Shown here: positions 20,611-30,770 of the stretch, in pieces
Layout of the letters: the number at the start of each line of letters is the position of its first letter
Numbering within the stretch: position 1 is the first letter of the stretch
Source: Macrocystis pyrifera
Taxonomy: Eukaryota > Sar > Phaeophyceae > Laminariales > Laminariaceae
Direction: 5' to 3'
Length of the DNA: 64,000 nucleotides
Assembly: GCA_031763025.1 (NCBI GenBank)
Contig: JASSKH010000020.1
Location: 10,538,528-10,602,527, forward strand
The notes under the pieces: generated by a model
The model's database searches: none
Seen by the model: only the letters and a program-made list of their open reading frames with translations
Told to the model about the DNA's origin: nothing
Position numbers and translations under genes: made by a program

Positions 20611-21218
20611 TTTTTTTTTTTTTTTTTTCCATCACTTTTACTTTCCAGCCCACTCGTAGGAGGTTTTACCCTCGACGATCTTCTGGACATGCCGTGGTCA
20701 CAGGTGTCGTCACTTCTCCCCCCGGGTACGTGCCTTTATTCAGCATTCCCACTGCTCGTCGACTTTCATCGAATATAGCCAATTCACGCTTTCGCGCTTT
20801 CCGCTTATCAATTTTTTATGCAAGAAAAAGTCCCTATGAGCATGCACTCGGTGAGACTTACCTACGACCAGTGCCGGGCCTACCATCAACCCGGAGTTCT
20901 CTGCACAGGAAACCTCCACCCTGGCTCTCAATCCGGGGCGTTACCAAGGCGATCCCACGGCCCTCCGTGAGCGCCGTGCGGCCCTCAAAGCCCACCACGA
21001 GCAGCTCCTCCTTCTCGCGAAAGAGGACGTTTCCCAGGGTAGCAATGTCTGGGGTCTCGGCAATAGTCGGCAAGCAGCGTTGCTCACCGCCAGAAGACGC
21101 CGAGTTGAGCATCCCGGTGGGGCTCGGCGTCTTGGCCTCCACCCGCCTAATCATGGTTGAACCCACGAAATTGATCTTGACAGGCACGCGGACCACTTAC
21201 CAAGCAACCGGGGATGCA
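20611..21218 (-). mobile_element. tRNA-derived SINE, copy 4, split by an insert
   Basis: Poly-T (20611-20628) and the SINE body run to GTGAGACT at 20858. The rest of the SINE (TGAACCCACGAAATTGATC) resumes at 21158 and ends near 21218. The break falls in the B box. The insert (20859-21157) is GC-rich and unlike the rest of the region. Confidence 0.88.
20859..21157 (-). CDS. 100-codon GC-rich ORF cassette inside SINE copy 4
   Basis: On the minus strand an ATG at about 21154 opens a frame of 100 codons ending at TAA near 20857, so the ORF fills the insert almost exactly. The start reads MIRRVEAKTPSPTG. The middle contains REKEELLVVGFEGRTAL and GIALVTPRIESQGGGF, a well-mixed composition unlike simple repeats. 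I do not recognise the family. No target duplication is visible. It could be a captured gene exon or a mobile cassette. It lacks its own promoter, and there is no evidence that it is expressed. Confidence 0.45.
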
Positions 21219-21551
21219 TACGTGGCAACCTAGTAAATCTGTGGCGTAGCTTTGTGACCACATAACTTGTATCTTTAGAATTGAAGAATCGGCACAGACA
21301 CTGGTTGTGCTGGATGTCTACGGGTAGAAAGAACGGTTGAATTTGAAGAAAACGCATGTCATCGTACTGGACATGACAGGCACGATATACAGTTTTTTCG
21401 AAAGCGCGAAAACGAAAGAAAACAAAGAAATACAAAATAAAATAAAAAGTTCAAACAAATTGAGAGGGAAAAAGACACTCTGTATCGCATTGTCTACTCC
21501 GTTTACATTGTTCAGTCTCTGTGTTATTTTTGTGGCCAGAGTTTTTATCTC
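21219..21551 (-). repeat. BC repeat fragment, target of the Harbinger-like MITE
   Basis: GTGGCGTAGCTTTGTGACCA, GAATTGAAGAATCGGCACAG and CTGGATGTCTACGGGTAGAA mark the BC 3' half. The CATGACAGGCACGATATACA block follows. The piece before 21551 joins 22312 across the MITE. Confidence 0.65.
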
Positions 21552-21554
21552 TTA

Positions 21555-22308
21555 GGCCGTTTTCTATGCGGTTCGATTTTTGAGCTTCCGATTTTGAGCC
21601 GATACCATTTTCAGATATGGACTTGGCAAATCGAAAGAGCCTTCCTATGCGGAAAAATCAGATATATTCTGCGTGTAGAGATTCGAGCAAACGCCGAGAC
21701 CAACTGCTGTTGTTGTGGTTTTGCCCCGCGAACAGACGCGTTGGGTGCGCTTCCCAACGCGTAGGACCCAAGCGTCCGAGCCCACGCTGACTGCCTCTGG
21801 TCTGTCGGCGAAGAGACGTGGCGAGTGCGCTAGAGTCAACCTGTCTTGGCTTTTTGTGTTTCATTTTGTGACTGACTGGTGCTGCTGCTGCTGTATATCG
21901 GAGTAGTCTACGAGTGCGTATCCACGGAGAGGTGCGTGCCGAGGGCGCTTCTCTAGGTCTCTAGGCCCGAGCCCGCGCCAGCCGGCTGTAGTCTGGCCAC
22001 GGAGGGACGCGCCGCCCGCGTGTCGGGCACTAAGCAGCGTCGCTATACAGCTGTATCACGATCCAATGCATCGATCGTTTTGGTGTTGTTTGCTGTCGTG
22101 GATAACATCTTGAATTTAGAGAGCATGCCATTTTTCGATTTGAAAATCTGATGACCCCAAGTCGTCGAATTTTGGGCCGAAATCCGACGACTTGGCTCAT
22201 CGGATTCTCGAATAAAAAAAAATCCGGACTGCATAAGCAGGGTAATTCATTTTTGAAGTAAAAAAATACAAATCTGAAGCTCGAAATTGAACCGCATCGG
22301 AAACAGCC
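21555..22308. mobile_element. PIF/Harbinger-like MITE, 754 bp, complete
   Basis: The terminal inverted repeats are GGCCGTTTTCTATGCGGTTC at the left and, as reverse complement, GGCTGTTTCCGATGCGGTTC at the right. TTA flanks both sides (21552-21554, 22309-22311). A 3-bp TTA/TWA target and GGC-type ends are the known signature of PIF/Harbinger elements. Removing the element restores the BC sequence (TATCTCTTA then AGATTGAAGAATCGG). No transposase remains inside, so it was mobilised by another copy. Confidence 0.82.
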
Positions 22309-22311
22309 TTA

Positions 22312-23170
22312 AGATTGAAGAATCGGCACATACACCGACTGCTGTGCTCGATATCGACGGGTATGAAGCTGAGTGTAAGGAACCCACAAGTGTCATGTTG
22401 TGCGTTACCATTTAAAAAAAAAAAATCAATTGTTACCTAGGAACTAGGATTGTTCTGTCCGAGGTTGTCCCGTCCAACTTTTTGTTCGTTGTTTTTAATA
22501 TTAAACAGTTAAAGTGTTTTGTTTTTTCCCTCATCTCGTACATTGTTGTACGACAGGCACGACACACACATTCCATGACCTAGAGAAACTAAACGAAACA
22601 AAGAGAAAAAACAAAAACAAAGACAATTCGAAAGAAAAAAAGAAACAAGAAAAAAGAAACATCTATATACCTGGTATATGTATATAGCAACAAACCATCG
22701 TACCCCCCCGGCAGGGGATCTGGCAGACACTTGAAAATAAGGAGCTAGAAAAAAAAAAGGAAAAAGAAGAAAACACCCCTATTATTAATAATAGTCAACA
22801 GAGTAAGACTAAAAACCAAGGGAAAATAACAAGCAAACCAAACATAGCACAAGGCATGCTCCAGGTAGCGGCAGCAGTTTATGGTACGGGTAGCACAGCC
22901 AGGGTCTCCCTGCTGGCCCGCCTGGCACCTTGCTACCCTGTCTGCCACCATCGTCCAGCGTTCGTCAACATTGAATATTTTTGTCGTGCCTGTCGTATCC
23001 AGTATAATGACATGCCAGTGCCTTGTCTACTCTGTCTACTGCATACGGTAGTACCGGAATCTCTTTGGCATAGTTTGGTGACCACAGAACTTTTATATTT
23101 TTGGGATTTTGAAGAGTCCGCACGGACACTGGTTGCGCTGGATGTCGACTGGTAGAACGCGGGTAGAACG
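22312..23170 (-). repeat. BC dispersed repeat, copy c, rearranged
   Basis: 22312-22400 is the BC 3' end (GAAGAATCGGCACATACACC). 22540-22990 is a minus-oriented copy with GACAGGCACGACACACACATT, CCGGCAGGGGATCTGG and GCGGCAGCAGTTTATGG. 22975-23170 begins another 3' half, with GTCGTGCCTGTCGTATCCAG and GGATGTCGACTGGTAGAA. Together these show repeated insertion of the family into itself. Confidence 0.6.
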
Positions 23171-23369
23171 AAGTTAAGGGGACGTTATCTGTAACACGCT
23201 CAGGAATCATGCGTCGTCAAGTCCTCGCGCGTAGGCATTTCCCAACATATGCACACGACTGAATTAGAATAAGGCATTTGTAACCAAGCCCCGTATGTCG
23301 TGATTGTAGAATGGTTTACCCAAATGTACGAGAATCCTGACTGTTTTTTAGCCCTTTTTCCCAGTTGTT

Positions 23370-23840
23370 TGGGACCAGTAACTTACTACCCATCATGGGA
23401 ACGTAGGTTTGCGCCCAGCAGCATCTTCGACGACGACTCCCTAAGAGATATATCATTCTCTCGGGGAACAACGAACTTCTAGTGAAGGCCATTTCCTCGT
23501 CGGTGAGAGAGCCATTGTGTCATGCTCCCTTGCCCGAAATGAAATATTTTAGCGTTTGTGCGAGTTTTTTCTGCTCGTACTCGGTCCCAACTTCGAATAC
23601 ACGAAAACACTTCGTGAGTCGTCGTTCCTCGGGCTGTAGGCACCGATCATGAGGATCCCTCAATTTCGCGGGCTTAGTCTCCAGTGAGGAGCTGTAGCTG
23701 TCCGCAAATGAAGTGCAAACGTTTAGTTGGGGGTTGTCTTCTGTCTCATCGTGTACCCCCCCAAATTTCGACCGCTTTCGACCACTTTAGCACGTCTTGG
23801 TCGAGGTGCAGAACTCCGTTGAGAACCTGCGGAAGATAAG
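23370..23840 (-). pseudogene. Unidentified gene relic, copy 1
   Basis: Read on the minus strand, the segment starts QVLNGVLHLDQDVLKWSK and, after frameshifts, contains FRVFEVGTEYEQKKLAQTL. Further on it gives FPRENDISLRESSSK and MLLGANLRSHDG. A homologous segment lies at 39545-39850. Sequence just before QVLNG reads TCTTCCGCAG, which could be a splice acceptor. I do not recognise the family. Stops and shifts make it a pseudogene or a captured fragment. Confidence 0.5.
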
Positions 23841-24040
23841 TCTCGAGACAGACACAAGAAGCTGCTGTGATAAACCTTTAACAAGTGACCGTCTCTGTCC
23901 GGTAAGCACGACCCAGCCGAAGTTCTAAACGTAGCGTGTTAAAATAGCAATGCTTGTTTTCTGTTCGGACAAAATATCTAGAGATTAGAGCGACCGGGAT
24001 CCCGGGGAGCCGGGGACGCTCTGGTACCAGCGTTTGAAAA

Positions 24041-24112
24041 CCGCAGTCCCGTTTTGGGGACAAACTACTTAGAAATTGACTGTTTTTTCCCCAAACCGGG
24101 ACTGCAGCACTA
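24041..24112. repeat. Hairpin element, GTTTTGGGGAC family
   Basis: GCAGTCCCGTTTTGGGGACA is followed, after about 20 bp, by its near-complement TTTTCCCCAAACCGGGACTGC. It forms a 70-bp hairpin. A relative with the same stem occurs at 39868-39940. Confidence 0.75.
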
Positions 24113-24338
24113 AAAAAACATCCAGACACTTGGGCGCTCAGTGACAGCTCCTTTCCTGAACCAAGCCCTACCAACTCGATGTGTGTTCCTCATATTTCTT
24201 TTGACGTTGACGTCCAGCGCAACCAGTGTCCGTGCCGATTATTCAATCCTAGAGAGATGTATACTCCGTCGTCGCCAAAACTACTGCTGTACGACACAGA
24301 GATACCGCATTGTTGTGCCATATTTCCCTGGGTTCTCA

Positions 24339-24680
24339 GGCCGTTTCCTATGCAGTTGGGTTTTGAACTTCAGATTGAGGCCCGATCGCATTTTCAGTTG
24401 TGAACTTGGCAAATCGAAACACTCTTCCTATGCGGAAAAATCAGATTTATTGTGCGTGCAGATATTCGAGCAAACGTCAAGACCAACTACTGCTGTTGTT
24501 GTGGTTTGGCGCGGCGATGAGACACGCTGGGTACGCTGCCCTGCGCGTAGGACCCAATCGTCCGAGCCAAGGCTGACTGCCTCTGGTCTGGCGGCGAAGA
24601 GACGTGCCGAGTGCGCTAGAGTCAACCTGTCTTGGTGTTTTGTGTTTCATTTCGTGACAGAGTGCTGTTGCTGTGTGTTA
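24339..24680. mobile_element. PIF/Harbinger-like MITE, left half (interrupted)
   Basis: It starts GGCCGTTTCCTATGCAGTTG after TCA (24336-24338) and follows 21555-21885. It stops where a BC segment begins. The right half is at 27955-28368, also followed by TCA, so the two halves are best read as one element split by about 3.2 kb of later insertions. Confidence 0.72.
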
Positions 24681-24789
24681 TTCACATTAAACCGTTCTTT
24701 CTGCCAGTCGACATCGAGCATAACCAGTGTCCGTGCCGATTCTTCAATCCTACGTGTGAAGACGAGAGATACGTACAAGTTCTGCGGTC

Positions 24790-24791
<2 letters not shown>
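24681..24791 (-). repeat. BC repeat fragment
   Basis: CACATTAAACCGTTCTTTCT, GTCGACATCGAGCATAACCA and TGTCCGTGCCGATTCTTCAA are the complement of the BC 3' end. It is interrupted at GTTCTGCGGTCAC by SINE copy 5 and resumes as CACTACGCCACAGAGATACT at about 25142. Confidence 0.7.
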
Positions 24792-24829
<38 letters not shown>

Positions 24830-25140
24830 CATCACTTTTACTTTCCAGCCCACTCGTAGGAGGTTTTACCCTCGACGATCTTCTGGACAAGCCGTGGTCA
24901 CAGGTGTCGTCCCTTCTCCCCCCCGGTACGTGCCTTTATTTTTTATCGCGCATAGGGTTCAGCATTCCCACTGCTCGTCGATTTTCATCGAATGTACAGC
25001 TAACTCACGCTCTCGCGCTTTCCGCTAATCAATTTTATGCAAGAAAAAGTCCCTATGAGCATGCACTCGGTGAGACTCGAACTCACGAAATTGATCTTGA
25101 TAGGCTCGCGGACCACCTACCAAGCCACCGGGGACGCCGG
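24792..25140 (-). mobile_element. tRNA-derived SINE, copy 5
   Basis: Poly-T of about 36 (24792-24827), then a full body identical in order to copy 1. It ends GGGGACGCCGG and is followed by CACACTACGCC, which continues the BC repeat, so the insertion site is known (short CAC duplication). Confidence 0.9.
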
Positions 25141-25163
25141 CACACTACGCCACAGAGATACTA

Positions 25164-25268
25164 TTACGGGGGACCATAGTAAATAGCACCAAATATTGTT
25201 GACAAAAATAGGCAAATGTACATGTTTTTGCGTTCACCGTGGCTCCTATATACTATATTCCCCCGTAA
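25164..25268. mobile_element. 105-bp TA-flanked MITE, copy 1
   Basis: The left end is TTACGGGGGACCATAGTA; the complement of the right end is TTACGGGGGAATATAGTA. TA dinucleotides flank both ends. TA targets and this size fit Tc1/mariner-type MITEs. It interrupts the BC repeat after GAGATAC. Confidence 0.78.
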
Positions 25269-25364
25269 TACACTGTGACGTAAGTAGTAAACCCAAGCTA
25301 CTGCTGTAGTAAACAACTATGCGATGCCATGTCATCATACTGGATATAACAGGCACGACATATA

Positions 25365-27840
25365 TATATGTATACGTATATTTGTCAAATTTCCGTTCTT
25401 TTGCCAACTTTTCTCTTCGCTCGAGCACTTTTAGGCTAAACAGTAAGTACACGGACACGGGAAGCCCTGCCGGACACATTGGTATAGGTCTCGGAGCGAT
25501 CTGTGCTCGCTGAGGCGCGCGGCAGGCACTTAATTTTTTTTTCCGGCGGGAGTGGATAAGACGATTTCCCTGGTTTCGGTAAAGAGGCCTTTTTTTTTAC
25601 GTACGTATATCGGTACATTGTCGTGTACTCTCTGTTTTCTCCCCCCGGCTCTCATGAGAGCTGTGAGCACACAGCTCAGGCATATACCAGGAACACAACA
25701 GACAACATGCACAGATCTCATCGTTCCAACGCTGCCGCCCACACGCCGTGCGTGTTCGACACGCCCATATGCGCAGTGTTGCTGTGGTTGGTTGTGTCTG
25801 TCGGAGCCTGTCGTTCCATCGTCTGCCATATATATTTTTATCGGTATGTACCCAGGATGACGTATAAAAAAATCCCATACCTGGTACATACTTTTTTTTC
25901 GGGTTGTTGCACGGAGCACGGACCACCGCCTAGAGAACAATACCTACAGCAGTGCACAGAGTGTGCTTACCTCCAGCTTCCTTCAGCACCACGACCAACC
26001 CTGCTGCCCAGCAGCAGCAGTGAGCACACCTTACGCGTATGGATGATCGTACTGCGGCTCATTCGTACAGCAGTGTCTGTCGGCTCATACATACAGTAGT
26101 AGTTCTGATTGCAGTGTGTCCTACATTGCTGATCCATAGATCCTAGAGCCCGCTGAAAAGGGATCAGTACACGTACGTTCCTCGCGTTGCATTTTACAGC
26201 AGTACTGCTGAATATGCAGTCGTACTTGTACAAGCTACTCTATTGCTGTAGGAGATCGTGCAAAATGTTTTAGAGTGCGTAAAAAACACGACATGCCAGT
26301 TGTACGAGCGCTGTTCTAGCGTATGGGTTTAAACTGCACTTGCTGGATAACATTTTCGTTTCCGAGGTTCGACTGGCACCATCCACGTTTTTTTTTTTCT
26401 TAATTTCACTTTAGACTATTTTTGTACCAGAACTACAACAGCGTACTACAGTAATAATAATACATTCGTCCACACCTTGCTTTTCTGAACGTATAATGTG
26501 ATAGTACATGTTACTTGTGTGTTTTAGCCCAAATTAAGGAGTTTGGGCGGCGCGCTTGCGTGTGGCGTGCGTTCATACCTCAACCTTTCACAGCTACTCC
26601 GAATACTTGGGAGTAAAGCAAAGTATGTTCGAGAAAACACTGCTGCTATTGCCGTATGTACTTCGTACACTCGCAGTATTTCGGGGTTTTTGTAGTCGAG
26701 ATACTGCGAGTACTCGCAGTATTTTGAGGTTCTGTAGAGATACTACTGCGTATACTTTCTTCGGGCTCGCACTAATGCGGGCTTCGCTACTGCTGCTGGC
26801 ATGGATACCGCCTGATGTGCTTCAAGTATCTCGGGGTTCTGTACCGCGGGTACTACAAGTATACCAGTAAGTACTAGTCTGTAGCAGTATTTCGTCGATT
26901 GTGGTAGTGTTCGTACTGCTGCTTCTTCTGCGAGACTCACTCAGTACTCGCAGTAATGAAAAATCCTCAATATGCCCAGTATGCTTCGAGTATGAAGTAT
27001 ACTTCAACCGTTTGTGCGCCGTATCGACATGTCTCAGGCCCAGCGTTCGGCACAAAACACATCCAGATAGTCCCACACGAGTGGGAGTTGGAGCAAACAA
27101 ACTACTTTCGCTGGAGACAACTTGAGCACTCAATATATATTATGCATGACTGCGAATGCTCTCAGTATCTCGAGGTTCTGTACTCTGCGCATATATTGCC
27201 TTTACCCCAAGTAGTTATGCCGTGTTTCGATACTACTGCGGGTACATACTTTAAGCAACCTGTATTTTCGGGGTTCGTTACTGCTCACACTCTCATTACT
27301 CTCAGTATTTGGGCCTTCTCAGTACTCGCAGTAGTTTTGCCGCCTGTATTCCAATACTCTCAGTACTCGGACTACGATTTTTTCTCGAGCATTTAGCTGT
27401 GAAACCTTGATATTATACCCTAAGCACCAAGAAACATTTATTTTGGGGGAACATATATTGTAGTACCAGTATGTATGTATGTGCTGCACCTTATTACTCA
27501 GCCAGTCACAAAGTATTATGGCGCAACCTCGACCTCGGGCAACTTTTATGTACTTACGAATTAATCGCCGCGAGTCAGCTGGATCAATATATCTCAACTT
27601 ACCGATATCCTATTATATATTATTGTAGTAATTAATGATCCCACACTAATTCCGCGAACAGCAGTATAATAGTCTGTCCTCAAAAATATGCTGTGTGTGT
27701 TCTTCACGTTAAAATGATGGGTGGGTGCAGGTGCTACTTCTAAAAAAGTGTGCGGGGTTTCATACGAGTATTATTGTTATTTCGCTCTTGCGCCACTCTC
27801 CCTTTTAATACGGCACCTCCCGGAGGGGAACCTTGTATAT
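25365..27840 (+). repeat. F dispersed repeat, copy F1 (about 2.4 kb)
   Basis: It starts near TATACGTATATTTGTCAAAT and runs to CCGGAGGGGAACCTTGTATA. It is collinear with F2 (34655-37080) and partly with F3 (62607-63336) and with 4190-4348. The core 26640-27370 is filled with TACTCGCAGTA-type words. No credible protein is encoded, and no LTR, TIR or poly-A ends are recognisable. It could be a long solo LTR or a non-coding DNA element. Confidence 0.75.
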
Positions 27841-27954
27841 ATATATATATTCTACGAACTGAAAAAAAACGTAAGAATATAAACAAAAACGAAAACAACG
27901 GAAAAAAGTACAGAATCGAAAGGAAAGAAGGGAAAAAAAAAAAACTGCACAGCA

Positions 27955-28368
27955 GTGTAGTCTACGAGTACGTATCCACGGGGGGGTGCGTGCCGAGTGC
28001 GCTTCGCTTGGTCTCTAGACCCGAGCCCCCGCGTGCCAACTGCAATCTGGTCACGGAGGGACGCACCGCCCGCCGCCGTCGGGTGCAAAGCAACGTCGCT
28101 ATACAGCTGTGTCACCAACGATCGTTCTGCTGCTGTTGGCTGTCATGGGTAGAATCTTGAATTTGGAGACAATGCAATTTTCGATTTGAAAATCTGATGG
28201 CCCAAGTCGTTGGATGCTGGCCTAAAATCCAATGACTTGGGTAGTCGGAATCTCAAATCTCTATTTTACCGTCGGATTTTGCATTTTTGAACTGCATATA
28301 AGTGGTCATTTTCGAGGTAAAAAAATACAAATTTTAGGCCTTGAATTCGAACCGCATAGGAAACCGCC
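27955..28368. mobile_element. PIF/Harbinger-like MITE, right half
   Basis: From GTAGTCTACGAGTACGTATC to CGAACCGCATAGGAAACCGCC, followed by TCA. It matches 21897-22308 and completes the element begun at 24339. Confidence 0.72.
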
Positions 28369-29345
28369 TCAGTCCTGGAGGTAGTGGTATTTTTTTCATC
28401 TGGTTCTATATTGTCGGCCACATCCCTTATTTATGGGGGTACGACAGGCTTTTCTCTCCATTTTGACAAGAGTTCAAACGCGGGTATACCCGATGACTTT
28501 GTGATCAAAATCGGGTACATTTCTATTTCCTTTTTTTGTTTTCGGATTTGTTTTTTGTTTTTACTGTCATATATTTTCTTTGTCGTGCCTATCATACCAG
28601 GTTATCGGGCACGATGACATGTGTGTTCATTTAATCCATCCCTCCCACCCGCCGACATCCAACACAGCAGTGTCCGTGGCGAGTGTCCCTTCCTTTTTTT
28701 CAGTCGTACTTCGGGTGCAAAGCAACGTCGCTATACAGCTGTGTCACCAACGATCGTTCTGCTGCTGTCGGCTGTCATGGGTAGAATCTTGAATTTGGAG
28801 ACAATGCAATTTTCGATTTGAAAATCTGATGGCCCAAGTCGTTGGATGCTGGCCTAAAATCCAATGACTTGGGTAGTCGGAATCTCAAATCTCTATTTTA
28901 CCGTCGGATTTTGCATTTTTGAACTGCATATAAGTGGTCATTTTCGAGGTAAAAAAAATACAAATTTTAGGCTCGAATTCGAACCGCATAGGAAACCGCC
29001 TCAGTCCTGGAGGTAGTGGTATTTTTTTCGTCTCGTTCTATATTGTCGGCCACATCCCTTATTTATGGGGGTACGACAGGTTTTTCTTTCCATTTTGACA
29101 AGTCGCCAAACGCGGGTGTACCCGATGACTTTGTGATCAAAATCGGGTACATTTCTATTTCCTTTTTTGTTTTCGGATTTGTTTTTTTTGTTTTTACTGT
29201 CATATATTTTCTTTGTCGTGCCTATCATACCAGGTTATCGGGCACGATGACATGTGTGTTCATTTAATCCACCCCTCCCACCCGCCGACATCCAGCACAG
29301 CAGTGTCCGTGGCGAGTGTCCCTTCCGTTTTTTCAGTCGTACTTC
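28081..29345. repeat. Tandem duplication, 2 x 632 bp
   Basis: GGGTGCAAAGCAACGTCGCT occurs at 28081 and 28713, and the whole interval repeats with about 97% identity. Each unit holds the right end of the Harbinger-like MITE plus a BC-related segment with GTACGACAGG, CATACCAGGTTATCGGGCAC and CACAGCAGTGTCCGTGGCGA. The duplication is younger than the MITE. Confidence 0.9.
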
Positions 29346-30370
29346 GTAGAGAGATACAAGTTCTGGGGGTCACAAAGCTACGCCACAGAAATACTACCTA
29401 TATTGTTACGCAATCAGCAGAGTAGACAATGCAATGCTGAAGAACTCACGAGTCTCTGTTTTGTTGGTAATCAGCACGGATACGTGACACAGCTGTTAGC
29501 GAGAGTAGGAAGGAGATGGCAGAGGTTGTTTCTAGGTCCCCGAATCGGGTTGTTAGAATAGACGGGTACCCATGTTACTATCACTGTCTGGAGTACGATT
29601 TTTATCTTTCTTCTTCCCTGTTCTTTTCCCTCTTGCTTTCATGTCTTTTTTTCTCCCCTTGTTTCGCTCCCCTTCCCCGCCCTTATGCCGATATCTTCCT
29701 CTCCGTCGCGTTGCTTCGTCCGTGCAGCAAAAACAATTGTCCCTCTTGAGCACGTATTATTTTCTTCTGCTAGTGGCAGCCTTTATGATCTCACGTCGTT
29801 TGTACTATGTTTCACTTCAGGTTTTGTATTGCCTCACGTTTTTATTTGCTGGTCTTCCTTGTCTCGCCACGTTCTTGCTCCCGGTACGCTGACTTCTCAC
29901 GTGCTTCACCCATGGATTTGCGATTATTTATGTTCGCTTTTAGATTTTCTGTCTCAAAAGCCTTTGACCACATTGTTTCAATGGTAGTAGCTCTCTGCGG
30001 CAAATAATCTGAAGGAACACTCGGTGTATCAGTATCTACTGATGAAGCTGGGGGGGAAGGTCGATTTAAGGTGAAGACAACGAACGCAGAAACAGAGTAC
30101 TCAGAATAGAAAACACAATGCCTCGTGATGGTGCTGCGTCCTGGATACGACAGGCACGACGTACATATTTTCTGAAAGAGAGGTAAATCGAAAAAACTCA
30201 AAAAAATGAAGTAGTGTCGTGCTTCCCATCAATAATTAATACCTGGTACCTGGTATGTTTGTTCCGAACACGGTAGTCGAACATCTTGGAGTTTTTTTGT
30301 TTGCGAATGTTCTGAGTGACTGACGTACCTTCAGAATCCATTATTAATACTTTCTTTTTGTTTTTCAAAT
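29346..30370. other. BC remnant and pyrimidine-rich DNA; no supported gene
   Basis: 29346-29400 is a BC piece (GTCACAAAGCTACGCCACAG). 29570-29900 is T/C-rich, and its hydrophobic translations are compositional. 30120-30165 has another CGACAGGCACGAC block. TACCTGGTA occurs twice, overlapping, at 30240 and 30247. Confidence 0.45.
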
Positions 30371-30770
30371 CGTCACTTTTACTTTCCAGCCTAAGACCAA
30401 TGCCAATGGGAAAGCGAAGTATCGATTAAAACTTTGAATTCCGAAGATACCCGCCAAAAAAGATTAGAACACGCTTCCTACGGGCACATTTAGAAATACA
30501 AAAAGTCCCCCAGTACTGTTGGAAAAGCCCGAAAAAAAAACAAATCTGGGGGCGATGTTGGGCCAAGATCGGCTTGAGAAAAACTTAGGCCGATCTTTGG
30601 TTCGAAGCGGCGAGATTCCGAGTCCTCGCCAAACATTGATCGACGAAACCAACGATTGCGTCGTGAATTCGGAACGGAGTGCACTCGTTAGGGGCTCCGA
30701 CCCACCCTTGAGTCACCGTCTTCACACAATGGCCAGTGACGTGGCGGGCGCTGGCCAGGCGTATGTATAC

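Noticed and set aside
20553..21233. 226-codon plus-strand frame over SINE copy 4
   Set aside because: It is mostly SINE in antisense; the cassette is better explained by the minus-strand frame that fits its borders.
24141..25028. 295-codon plus-strand open frame, the longest in the window
   Set aside because: It runs through a MITE, a BC fragment and the poly-T tail and body of SINE copy 5; the poly-Phe stretch is the SINE tail. It is repeat read-through, not a gene.
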